Positions 32,700-41,574 of a DNA stretch of 64,000 nucleotides are shown piece by piece. The DNA is from Pelistega ratti (GTDB lineage Bacteria; Pseudomonadota; Gammaproteobacteria; Burkholderiales; Burkholderiaceae_B), in contig NZ_CP047165.1 in NCBI RefSeq assembly GCF_009833965.1, forward strand, positions 744,001-808,000, read 5' to 3'. Position numbers and translations under genes: made by a program. The notes beneath the pieces were generated by a model, which was not told the origin of the DNA, did not search any database, and saw only the letters and a program-made list of their open reading frames with translations. How positions within the stretch are numbered: position 1 is the stretch's first letter; every line of letters begins with the position of its first letter.

Positions 32700-33416
32700 A
32701 TGTCTAATCAATTATCTACATTTAATTTTGAATCAAATTCTATCCGTACTTTAGTTATTAATAATGAACCGTGGTTTGTTGCTAAAGATATTTGTGATAT
32801 TCTAGGAATTAAAAATCCTACTCAAGCCTTAGAAAATTTAGATGATGATGAAAGGGCTATGTTTAATGTAGGGCTTAATCAGCGAGTAAATTTTGATAAT
32901 CGTATTACTGAAATTAATATTGTTTCAGAAAGCGGAATGTACACCCTAATTTTACGTTGTCGTGAGGCGGTAAAAAAAGGTTCTATTCCTTACCGTTTCA
33001 GAAAATGGGTAACAAATGAGGTCCTCCCCACTATCCGCAAAACAGGCAACTATACCACCCCTACCCAAGCAACTATTGCGTATGAGCCTAAAACCCATGA
33101 GGTAGAAGACGAGGTACTGCATACATTGAGTAATTTACTCTTTCTTGCCCACCGACAAGCCGACGTGTTAGCAAAACTTTACCCTGCTCTCAAAACCATG
33201 CTTTCACAATACGCTGCTGAAGTATATAGCCTATACACCGAACCGGGACTTTCTATCTCACTTAGCGAACATCGCTTACGCAAACTTTTTACCACACTTG
33301 CCAAAGATGATGCTGAGTGGCGAAAAACCCTACACCACTTTAATGAGATGTTTCCGATAGAGAAATACAATGCACGGTTAAGCAGACAACAAGCCCTACA
33401 TGCCATAGGGCGATAA
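32700..33416 (+). CDS. BRO-N antirepressor, copy 2
   Basis: From ATG 32700 (AAAAAGGAAG upstream) the protein has 238 residues. The N-terminal BRO-N domain (about 1-115) contains EPWFVAKDICDILGIKNPTQ and ends with FRKWVTNEVLPTIRKTG; the C-terminal domain (about 118-238) is nearly identical to copies 3 and 4. An in-frame ATG at 32577 would read through the leader RNA and is rejected. Proteins of this kind act as phage antirepressors. The variable N-terminus and constant C-terminus suggest modular swapping of the recognition part. Confidence 0.88.
   Translation: MSNQLSTFNFESNSIRTLVINNEPWFVAKDICDILGIKNPTQALENLDDDERAMFNVGLNQRVNFDNRITEINIVSESGMYTLILRCREAVKKGSIPYRFRKWVTNEVLPTIRKTGNYTTPTQATIAYEPKTHEVEDEVLHTLSNLLFLAHRQADVLAKLYPALKTMLSQYAAEVYSLYTEPGLSISLSEHRLRKLFTTLAKDDAEWRKTLHHFNEMFPIEKYNARLSRQQALHAIGR
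33040..33416 (+). repeat. Direct repeat, copy 1 of the antirepressor C-terminal module
   Basis: About 375 bases from the segment encoding YTTPTQATIAYEPKTHEVED to the stop codon recur almost unchanged at 34018-34388 and 34982-35353. Confidence 0.9.
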
Positions 33417-33465
33417 CTTACCGTCTATTTATGCTATTTATTTAGCATAAAGTTTACAAGCACAC

Positions 33466-33494
33466 TTTACAAATAAATGCTGATGGGTTATGAT
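33466..33494 (+). promoter_or_regulatory. Promoter of antirepressor cassette C
   Basis: TTTACA (33466-33471), 17-base spacer, TATGAT (33489-33494). A terminator-like hairpin (TATGCTA/TAGCATA, about 33,430-33,449) lies just before it. Confidence 0.75.
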
Positions 33495-33501
33495 GAAATC
33501 C

Positions 33502-33665
33502 TCTCAATAAACTAACAAGCAGATTCCGCACCTGTCAGCCAAGCGGTTTTTTTACGCCTATTTACAGGCACGTCTTCTATGGCGGGTCGATAGCGAGCAA
33601 ATACAACACCTTCGGGAAATAGCTTGCAGCGGTTTCTTGTTAGACCGAGAGTGAGTCCCGCCACC
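33502..33665 (+). ncRNA. C4-type antisense leader RNA candidate, copy C
   Basis: The closing helix is GGCGGG (33581-33586) with CCCGCC (33657-33662); compared with copies A, B and D an A-U pair has become G-C on both strands. The inner hairpin is GCGAGC/GCTTGC around AAATACAACACCTTCGGGAA, and the next one CGGT/ACCG. The fourth hairpin is CCAC/GTGG. These compensatory changes are direct support for a real RNA fold. Confidence 0.7.
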
Positions 33666-33707
33666 CTCATTAAAAGTGGTATCTCTCAAAACTAACAGGA
33701 GCTCATC

Positions 33708-34388
33708 ATGAGCAATATCACAACATTTAATTTTCAATCTAATACAATACAAGTTATTAATAAAAACAATGAAGCATGGTTTATTGCTTCAGAAATTGCA
33801 TTAATCTTTGGTTATCGTGACGCATCAAATCTTGTTAGAATTTTAGATGAAGATGAAAAGGGTACTCACAATATGAGTACCCTTGGTGGAACACAATTAG
33901 CTCTAATTATTTCAGAAAGTGGACTATATCATGCAGCTTTTAAAAGTCGCAAACAAGAAGCTCAAGATTTTAGGAAATGGGTAACAAATGAAGTCCTACC
34001 AACCATTAGAAAAACAGGTAGCTACACCACCCCTACCCAAGCAACTATTGCGTATGAGCCTAAAACCCATGAGGTAGAAGACGAGGTACTGCATACATTG
34101 AGTAATTTACTCTTTCTAGCCCACCGACAAGCCGACGTGTTAGCAAAACTTTACCCTGCTCTCAAAACCATGCTTTCACAATACGCTGCTGAAGTATATA
34201 GCCTATACACCGAACCGAGACTTTCTATCTCACTTAGCGAACATCGATTACGCAAACTTTTTACCACACTTGCCAAAGATGATGCTGAGTGGCGAAAAAC
34301 CCTACACCACTTTAATGAGATGTTTCCGATAGAGAAATACAATGCACGGTTAAATAGACAACAAGCCCTACACGCTATAGGGCGATAA
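33708..34388 (+). CDS. BRO-N antirepressor, copy 3
   Basis: The 226-residue protein has a BRO-N domain distinct from its neighbours (EAWFIASEIALIFGYRDASNLVRILDEDEKG) and the shared C-terminal domain from about residue 105. A ribosome site (CAGGAGCTCATC) precedes the ATG; the bases around it (GGAGCTCATNATGAGCAATA) are conserved in copies A, C and D, so the leader RNA may control translation of all of them in the same way. Role: phage antirepressor. Confidence 0.9.
   Translation: MSNITTFNFQSNTIQVINKNNEAWFIASEIALIFGYRDASNLVRILDEDEKGTHNMSTLGGTQLALIISESGLYHAAFKSRKQEAQDFRKWVTNEVLPTIRKTGSYTTPTQATIAYEPKTHEVEDEVLHTLSNLLFLAHRQADVLAKLYPALKTMLSQYAAEVYSLYTEPRLSISLSEHRLRKLFTTLAKDDAEWRKTLHHFNEMFPIEKYNARLNRQQALHAIGR
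34018..34388 (+). repeat. Direct repeat, copy 2 of the antirepressor C-terminal module
   Basis: The stretch is nearly identical to 33040-33416 and 34982-35353, differing at a few bases only. Confidence 0.9.
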
Positions 34389-34437
34389 TGTACCGTCTAT
34401 TTATGCTATTTATTTAGCATAAAGTTTACAAGCACAC

Positions 34438-34466
34438 TTTACAAATAAATGCTGATGGGTTATGAT
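34438..34466 (+). promoter_or_regulatory. Promoter of antirepressor cassette D
   Basis: TTTACA (34438-34443), 17-base spacer, TATGAT (34461-34466). The surrounding 90 bases repeat those before cassette C. Confidence 0.75.
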
Positions 34467-34473
34467 GAAACCA

Positions 34474-34647
34474 CTACTAAATTACGAGCGGATTCCGCAC
34501 CTGTCAGCCAAGCGGTTTTTTTACGCCTATTTACAGGCACGTCTTCTTATGACGGGTTGAGAACTGGAAATACAACACCTTTGGGAATACCAGTCGCCGT
34601 CTCGTAACGGTAGTTGAGACCCGTCACCCTCATTCATGGTGATGATA
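34474..34647 (+). ncRNA. C4-type antisense leader RNA candidate, copy D
   Basis: The closing helix is GACGGG (34551-34556) with CCCGTC (34620-34625); the inner hairpin ACTGG/CCAGT surrounds AAATACAACACCTTTGGGAA; the second hairpin is CCGT/ACGG; the fourth is TCACC/GGTGA. Confidence 0.65.
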
Positions 34648-34672
34648 CTAACTAAATTACGAGGAGCTCATT

Positions 34673-35353
34673 ATGAGCAATATCACAATATTTAACTTTA
34701 ATAGCCACCCTGTCCGTATCGAAATTAAAGATAACGAACCTTTATTCTGCTTGACCGATGTCGCAGAAATCTTAAATATCCAAAATGCCAATCCAGCTCG
34801 TTTTAATTTAAATGAAAAGGGTGTACATAAAATGTACACCCTTACACAAGGCGGTAAACAAGAAATCACTTTTATTGATGAAGCAAACCTCTACAGGGTA
34901 ATTTTTAGATCAAATAAACCGGAAGCCATTGAGTTTCAAAACTGGGTCTTTGAAGAAGTTCTCCCCACTATCCGCAAAACAGGCAACTATACCACACCTA
35001 CCCAAGCAACTATTGCGTATGAGCCTAAAACCCATGAGGTAGAAGACGAGGTACTGCATACATTGAGTAATTTACTCTTTCTTGCCCACCGACAAGCCGA
35101 CGTGTTAGCAAAACTTTACCCTGCTCTTAAAACCATGCTTTCACAATACGCTGCTGAAGTATATAGCCTATACACCGAACCGGGACTTTCTATCTCACTT
35201 AGCGAACATCGATTACGCAAACTTTTTACCACACTTGCCAAAGATGATGCTGAGTGGCGAAAAACCCTACACCACTTTAATGAGATGTTTCCGATAGAGA
35301 AATACAATGCACGGTTAAGCAGACAACAAGCCCTACATGCCATAGGGCGATAA
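34673..35353 (+). CDS. BRO-N antirepressor, copy 4
   Basis: The 226-residue protein has a third type of BRO-N domain (EPLFCLTDVAEILNIQNANPARFNLNEKG, then IFRSNKPEAIEFQNWVFEEVLPTIRKTG) and the shared C-terminal domain. It follows leader RNA D and a ribosome site GAGGAGCTCATT. It is the last gene of the antirepressor array, which ends in a hairpin region before the dNMP kinase gene. Confidence 0.9.
   Translation: MSNITIFNFNSHPVRIEIKDNEPLFCLTDVAEILNIQNANPARFNLNEKGVHKMYTLTQGGKQEITFIDEANLYRVIFRSNKPEAIEFQNWVFEEVLPTIRKTGNYTTPTQATIAYEPKTHEVEDEVLHTLSNLLFLAHRQADVLAKLYPALKTMLSQYAAEVYSLYTEPGLSISLSEHRLRKLFTTLAKDDAEWRKTLHHFNEMFPIEKYNARLSRQQALHAIGR
34982..35353 (+). repeat. Direct repeat, copy 3 of the antirepressor C-terminal module
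   Basis: Almost identical to 33040-33416 and 34018-34388. Repeats of this size can recombine and add, remove or swap cassettes. Confidence 0.9.
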
Positions 35354-35420
35354 CTTACCGTCTATTTATGCTATCCACTCTCCTCTACCGCTGATGTCAT
35401 ATCACCGGTAGAGGAACATT

Positions 35421-35445
35421 CCTTATTTCACCCATTGTTAAAGAT
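35421..35445 (-). repeat. Right copy of a 25-base inverted repeat
   Basis: It is the reverse complement of 30988-31012 at 23 of 25 bases. A hairpin TGTTAAA/TTTAACA (35436-35454) overlaps its end, and a stem CCTCTACCG/CGGTAGAGG lies just before it (about 35,383-35,415). Confidence 0.55.
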
Positions 35446-35472
35446 TTTTTAACATTTTTATAGGAATGAAAT

Positions 35473-36111
35473 ATGTCTCAACTTTGCACTATTATAGGTC
35501 TTTGCGGTACAGCCGGATCAGGTAAAAACACTTGCGGTGATATTATCCAAAATATATCCCCCGACTATATTCAATTTGCTATCGCTGATCCTCTGAAATA
35601 TGAAGTTGCCAACGCTTTTCAAATAGATGATAGCTACCTCTACTCAAGAGCATTAAAAGAAAGCCGCACTTACAACCTAGCCATCTACCGTTGTAAGGAT
35701 AAAGCATTTATTGAAGTATGCCGCTCACTGGATATTGATTTATATATCCCACAAACCCCTCGCCGTATTATGCAACTCTGGGGGCTAGAATATCGCCGCC
35801 AACAAAATATTAACTACTGGTTAGACCTAGCGATTACCTACATCAATAATCTGATTCAAGCCGGAGCCAAAGGGATTGTAGTTACCGATATACGCTTCCC
35901 CAATGAAGCAGAGATGATTAAATCCTGCGGTGGTCAGCTGGTATTGATTAATCGTCCCTCTCTCAAACAACAGATGGCGCATGAATCAGAAAACATCGCA
36001 GCACTCACACCTTGGATTGACCACGTCCTCTACAACCGTGGAACAACCGAGGAATTCGCAGAAGATATTCAAACCTTTTTAAAAACACAATGTAATATAC
36101 AGGAGAAATAA
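35473..36111 (+). CDS. Phage deoxynucleoside monophosphate kinase-like protein
   Basis: The 212-residue protein opens with a P-loop [19 protein letters not shown] (residues 6-24) and has the family phrases [15 protein letters not shown] near 34, [15 protein letters not shown] near 95 and [15 protein letters not shown] near 136. T4 gp1-like kinases convert dNMP to dNDP for phage DNA synthesis. It stands before ssb in the early arm, one base apart. Confidence 0.85.
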   Translation: MSQLCTIIGLCGTAGSGKNTCGDIIQNISPDYIQFAIADPLKYEVANAFQIDDSYLYSRALKESRTYNLAIYRCKDKAFIEVCRSLDIDLYIPQTPRRIMQLWGLEYRRQQNINYWLDLAITYINNLIQAGAKGIVVTDIRFPNEAEMIKSCGGQLVLINRPSLKQQMAHESENIAALTPWIDHVLYNRGTTEEFAEDIQTFLKTQCNIQEK

Positions 36112-36112
36112 A

Positions 36113-36553
36113 ATGGCAAGTGTGAATAAAGTGATTATTCTTGGTAACCTAGGCAAAGATCCCGAAGTACGCTATACCCCTGATGGGGCTGCAATGGCTC
36201 GCTTTTCTGTCGCTACAACCCGTGCATGGAATGATGCAACCACCAAAGAAAAACGCAGTGAAACCGAATGGCACCGCATCTTTATGTATGGACGATTAGC
36301 CGAAATCGCCGGTGAATACCTTAAAAAGGGCTCTCAAGTTTATATTGAAGGACGTTTGCGAACACTCGAGTGGACAGATAAAAACAATATCAAACGCTAC
36401 ACTACTGAGATTTATGCTGAATCCATGCAGATGAACGGTAATAGAGAACCCGATAGCACACAAAAACCAGCTAATCCCCCTCCTCAGGCTGTCGCCCAAG
36501 CGAATAATCAACCCTCACAAACAACATCCGTAGAGGGCGATATACCCTTTTAA
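36113..36553 (+). CDS. ssb: Single-stranded DNA-binding protein
   Basis: The 146-residue protein has a full OB-fold ([39 protein letters not shown], then [19 protein letters not shown]) and a flexible Pro/Gln-rich linker ending in the conserved acidic tip EGDIPF, through which SSB recruits repair and replication proteins. It protects single-stranded DNA during phage replication or recombination. It directly follows the dNMP kinase gene with an AGGAGA ribosome site. Confidence 0.96.
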   Translation: MASVNKVIILGNLGKDPEVRYTPDGAAMARFSVATTRAWNDATTKEKRSETEWHRIFMYGRLAEIAGEYLKKGSQVYIEGRLRTLEWTDKNNIKRYTTEIYAESMQMNGNREPDSTQKPANPPPQAVAQANNQPSQTTSVEGDIPF

Positions 36554-36559
36554 GGAGTA

Positions 36560-36664
36560 ATGATGATAGCATTTATTAAACTCTACCAGCTCTACCGCCG
36601 AGCAGGTTGGTGTCGTAGGGCTTCCTTGAGAAGTGCTTGGGAAATTACAAAACGATTAAGATAA
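36560..36664 (+). CDS. Small basic phage protein, 34 residues
   Basis: ATG 36560 follows AAGGAGTA, six bases after the ssb stop codon. The product is Arg-rich (MMIAFIKLYQLYRRAGWC, then RRASLRSAWEITKRLR). Small proteins with a similar YRRAG...RRASLRSAW pattern are seen in many phages and islands; function unknown. It lies between ssb and the AlpA gene. Confidence 0.55.
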   Translation: MMIAFIKLYQLYRRAGWCRRASLRSAWEITKRLR

Positions 36665-36674
36665 AGAGAATTTT

Positions 36675-36875
36675 ATGGATAAAGATTACATCGAAGAAAA
36701 TATGTTAATCAGTAGAAAAACTGTTTTTCAAATGGTTGGTCTAAGTAACTCAACCATCTGGCGGCTAGAGCGTGAAGGTAAATTCCCTAAGCGTAAACAA
36801 CTCTCTAAAAATAGAGTAGCTTGGCTAAAGAAAGAAATCCTTAACTGGATTAAACAAAGAGCCGATGCTATTTAG
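36675..36875 (+). CDS. AlpA-family regulator / excisionase-like protein
   Basis: The 66-residue protein fits the AlpA/MerR-like winged helix: MLISRKTVFQMVGLSNSTIWRLEREGKFPKRKQLSKNRVAWLKKEILNWIKQ. AlpA-type proteins regulate P4-type integrases and act as directionality factors. It is convergent with the integrase gene and ends two bases before its 3' end. Confidence 0.9.
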   Translation: MDKDYIEENMLISRKTVFQMVGLSNSTIWRLEREGKFPKRKQLSKNRVAWLKKEILNWIKQRADAI

Positions 36876-36876
36876 A

Positions 36877-38076
36877 CTAAAGCCCCTCCCCCGAAATCCA
36901 CCTATCCACCATATCCGCCCATTGTTGCATCATTTCACGACGTTGGGCGGCATATTCTGCTTTATTATAAACAGCTCTTGTACCTTGTTGTTCATGAGCT
37001 AAAGACTTTTCTATCCAATCCGTATTAAATCCATATTCATTTAATAGCGTTGATCCTGTTCTACGCAAGTCATGAATAGTAAATGAATCAATCGCAATTC
37101 CCTCTTTATTCATCTCTGCCACAGTATCATTCACAACTCGATTCAGAGAAGATAACGAGATTGGCTTTACTTTAGAAGTCCGTGATGGCAAAAGATAACG
37201 AGAGTCTTCGCAAAAAACCTTAAAAGCAGTAAATATCTCCACTACTTGATGTGATAGATAAACATTATGCGCTCTTCTTGCTTTCATACGTTCTGCCGGA
37301 ATTGTCCAAACATTATTTTTAAAATCAATTTCATCCCAAGTCGCATAGACTAATTCACTTTTTCTAACCATTGTATAAAGCACTAATAATACGGCTTTAC
37401 GCAATGTAAGGTACTTTTCTGTATGATTGAGTGCATTAAAGAACAAGTGGATTTCTCGAGGACTCAAAGACCGTTCTCTTGGTTTAAATTTAGCAATAGA
37501 TGCATTTGTCACTAACTCAGCAGGATTGACTAAATAAGCCCCCTTTGATATAGCATATTTATACGTCGCATTAAATAAATCTCTGACAAAAACAGCCGTA
37601 GATGGTGCTCCCCTATCTCGAATAGCTTCACAATGATTTCGTATGTCTTCCGGTGTAATTTCTATCATCAGCTTTGAACCAAAATCACTTTCCATTTCTC
37701 GCTTATAGGTTGCCACTCGTAATTCAAGCGTACTTTTAGCAAAATCAGCCTCCGATAAATAACGCTGTATAAAATCCCCAAAAGTATTTGCATTTTTAAG
37801 ACGCAGTTTTTCTCTTTTTTTCTCTGCCATCGGTGAAATACCCTGAGCAATTAGTTTTTTGGCTTGTATTAATAATTGTCTTGCTTCACTTAAATGAATA
37901 CCACTTGCCCCATACTTACCAATAGATAATGTCTCTCTTCTCCCATTAATTTGATAATCATACCTAAACGTTACTCCTCCTACCGTAGAAACATAAACAT
38001 ATAAACCATCACGATCACTTACCTTATAGGGTTTATCTTTTGCCTTCAGTGATTTAAGCTTAGAATCAGTCAGCAT
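36877..38076 (-). CDS. int: Tyrosine integrase, P4 type
   Basis: The 399-residue protein has an N-terminal DUF4102 arm-binding domain (LTDSKLKSLKAKDKPYKVSDRDGLYVYV), a core-binding domain (about 100-190) and a catalytic tyrosine recombinase domain. The active-site residues are seen: Arg in MVRKSELVYATWDE near 248, the H-x-L-R-R-T motif in IHDLRRTGSTLLNE near 337, and the nucleophile Tyr in RAVYNKAEY near 374. It points toward the prophage interior from the guaA-proximal end and is preceded by TTTACCGT repeats that may be arm sites. Confidence 0.95.
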   Translation of the reverse strand: MLTDSKLKSLKAKDKPYKVSDRDGLYVYVSTVGGVTFRYDYQINGRRETLSIGKYGASGIHLSEARQLLIQAKKLIAQGISPMAEKKREKLRLKNANTFGDFIQRYLSEADFAKSTLELRVATYKREMESDFGSKLMIEITPEDIRNHCEAIRDRGAPSTAVFVRDLFNATYKYAISKGAYLVNPAELVTNASIAKFKPRERSLSPREIHLFFNALNHTEKYLTLRKAVLLVLYTMVRKSELVYATWDEIDFKNNVWTIPAERMKARRAHNVYLSHQVVEIFTAFKVFCEDSRYLLPSRTSKVKPISLSSLNRVVNDTVAEMNKEGIAIDSFTIHDLRRTGSTLLNEYGFNTDWIEKSLAHEQQGTRAVYNKAEYAAQRREMMQQWADMVDRWISGEGL

Positions 38077-38091
38077 CTTACTCTCCAGAAC

Positions 38092-38167
38092 TTTACCGTT
38101 AATATCTAACGGTAAATTGTATTTTACACTAATATGCCATACTTTTTTACCGTAAATTTTACCGTTA
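38092..38167. repeat. Repeated TTTACCGT(T)A motif, probable integrase/AlpA arm-type sites
   Basis: Four copies are seen. TTTACCGTTA (38092-38101) and its reverse complement TAACGGTAAA (38107-38116) form a palindrome; TTTACCGTAAA lies at 38146-38156 and TTTACCGTTA at 38158-38167. They lie between the integrase start and the guaA end, the place for arm sites and int operators. Confidence 0.6.
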
Positions 38168-38212
38168 AAAATATGAAATACTACGGAATACTATGAAAAG
38201 CCTTGAAAAGCT

Positions 38213-38237
38213 AAAAGCCCCATGGATAGGGGCTTTT
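38213..38237. terminator. Hairpin terminator between the prophage and guaA
   Basis: AAAAGCCCC (38213-38221) and GGGGCTTTT (38229-38237) form a 9-bp stem with T tracts on both sides, so it can work in both directions. It would close guaBA transcription on the minus strand. Confidence 0.8.
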
Positions 38238-38281
38238 AAGGATTTTTGAACTATACTGAAAAAATAAAAATAAGTGAAAAA

Positions 38282-39874
38282 CTATTCCCACTCAATGGTT
38301 GCAGGCGGTTTACTCGACACATCATATGTTACTCGATTAATACCACGCACTTCATTGATAATCCGTGAAGAAACTTTAGCCAGTAAAGGATATGGTAGAT
38401 GTGCCCAATCTGCTGTCATAAAGTCAGACGTTTGAACAGCTCGTAATGCAACAACATAATCATAGGTACGTCCATCACCCATTACACCAACAGATTTTAC
38501 TGGTAAAAATACGGCAAAAGCCTGTGAGGTTAAATCATACCAAGATTTACCTGTTTCGGGATCCATGTAATTACGCAATTCTTCGATAAAGATAGCATCA
38601 GCCTTGCGTAATAAATCAGCATACTCTTGTTTTACCTCACCAAGAATCCGTACACCTAAACCGGGGCCGGGGAATGGATGGCGATATACCATATGATGCG
38701 GTAAACCTAATGCAATACCAAGCTCTCGTACTTCATCTTTAAATAGTTCACGCAGTGGCTCTAATAACTGTAAATTAAGTGTTTCTGGTAATCCACCCAC
38801 ATTATGGTGTGATTTAATCGCAACCGCTTTTCCTGTTTTTGCCCCTGCTGACTCAATCACATCAGGATAGATAGTACCTTGTGCTAACCATTTTGCATTG
38901 ACTAATTTACCTGCTTCTTCTTGGAAAACTTCAACAAACTCACGACCGATAATCTTACGTTTTTGTTCAGGATCAGAAACACCCTCTAAATGCTTCATAA
39001 ATTGATCCACTGCATTTACTCGGATAATTTTGACACCTAAATTTTTATGAAGGACTTCCATCACTTGGTCGCCCTCATTCAAGCGTAATAATCCATGATC
39101 CACAAAAACACAAGTAAGCTGATCACCGATAGCTTTATGAATTAAAGCAGCAGCCACAGAAGAATCTACACCACCCGATAAACCAAGGATAACCTCATCA
39201 TTCCCCACTTGCTCACGGATATGCTCAATCGCCTCTGAAACATAATCAGGCATATTCCAATCGCCATCACAACCACAAATATCCAACACAAAGCGACTTA
39301 ATAATGCTTTACCTTGAACAGTATGCGTAACTTCTGGATGAAACTGCACAGCATAAAAACGGCGCTCTTCATCTGCCATACCCGCAATAGGACAAGAAGG
39401 TGTAGAAGCCATTAATTTAAAACCAGGTGGTAGCTCTGTTACCTTATCACCATGGCTCATCCATACTTTAAGAAGTGGGTAGCCATCTTTGGTACGACCA
39501 TCTTCTAAGGTATTTAATAAAGCCGTATGACCATGAACTTGCACCTCTGCATAACCAAATTCACGATGATCTGACCAAGAAACACTTCCTCCTAATTGAT
39601 TTGCCATCGCTTGCATACCATAGCAAATACCCAATACAGGGACATTAGAGAGGAAAACAGCATCTGTTACTTTCATAGAACCTTCATCATAAGCAGATGA
39701 ATGGCTACCTGAAAGAATAATACCCTTTAAACCTAAAGAAAGTTGTTCTTTAATAAAATTATCATCCACATCACCGGGATGAATTTCACAAAAAACACCA
39801 GCTTCGCGTACACGACGTGCAATCAGTTGTGTTACTTGTGAGCCAAAATCAAGAATTAAAATACGTTGGTGCAT
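38282..39874 (-). CDS. guaA: GMP synthase (glutamine-hydrolysing)
   Basis: The 530-residue enzyme has an N-terminal class I glutamine amidotransferase ([16 protein letters not shown] with the nucleophile Cys near 83, [10 protein letters not shown] near 171) and a C-terminal ATP pyrophosphatase domain with the P-loop [13 protein letters not shown] near 233. It converts XMP to GMP. It ends with PPATIEWE, the invariant guaA end. It follows guaB by 14 bases, so the two form an operon. The prophage integrase lies next to its 3' end, a known site for P4-type integrase islands. Confidence 0.99.
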   Translation of the reverse strand: MHQRILILDFGSQVTQLIARRVREAGVFCEIHPGDVDDNFIKEQLSLGLKGIILSGSHSSAYDEGSMKVTDAVFLSNVPVLGICYGMQAMANQLGGSVSWSDHREFGYAEVQVHGHTALLNTLEDGRTKDGYPLLKVWMSHGDKVTELPPGFKLMASTPSCPIAGMADEERRFYAVQFHPEVTHTVQGKALLSRFVLDICGCDGDWNMPDYVSEAIEHIREQVGNDEVILGLSGGVDSSVAAALIHKAIGDQLTCVFVDHGLLRLNEGDQVMEVLHKNLGVKIIRVNAVDQFMKHLEGVSDPEQKRKIIGREFVEVFQEEAGKLVNAKWLAQGTIYPDVIESAGAKTGKAVAIKSHHNVGGLPETLNLQLLEPLRELFKDEVRELGIALGLPHHMVYRHPFPGPGLGVRILGEVKQEYADLLRKADAIFIEELRNYMDPETGKSWYDLTSQAFAVFLPVKSVGVMGDGRTYDYVVALRAVQTSDFMTADWAHLPYPLLAKVSSRIINEVRGINRVTYDVSSKPPATIEWE

Positions 39875-39888
39875 AGTTCTACCTAAAA

Positions 39889-41352
<1,464 letters not shown>

Positions 41353-41540
41353 TTAACTCCAAGCACAAAAATCAATTATACGCTCTTAACACCCTATTTT
41401 CAAGCAAATAGCCTTTATTAACACGATAAAACGACTTACTCACTATAGGAATTATTTCGTATTCGTCTTATCAGCTTTACGCATATCAATCAATAGGGAT
41501 AAGCAATATTTATTTCATCATTAACACTTCTTTTAAAAAA

Positions 41541-41565
41541 GCAGGCAATCGCATTGATTACCTGC
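41541..41565 (-). terminator. Intrinsic terminator after purL
   Basis: On the minus strand GCAGGTAATC and GATTGCCTGC (one G.U pair) enclose a 5-base loop and are followed by TTTTTTAAAAG. It lies 10 bases after the purL stop codon. Confidence 0.85.
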
Positions 41566-41574
41566 TCTTTTTTA

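Larger units (their letters stand above)
1..38270. mobile_element. Temperate siphophage prophage (HK97/lambda-like), left end outside window
   Basis: A contiguous phage gene set is seen: tail tip, tape measure, tail tube, connectors, HK97-fold capsid, ClpP-type protease, portal, terminase, HNH, replication genes, cI/cro switch, SSB and integrase. The integrase end abuts guaA, so one attachment junction should lie between the integrase promoter (about 38,100) and the guaA stop codon (38,282). The other junction is left of position 1, because the J gene is still open there. Lysis genes are not seen and probably lie outside. The structural genes visible here are intact, so the element could be functional, but this cannot be shown from one side. 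Confidence 0.95.
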
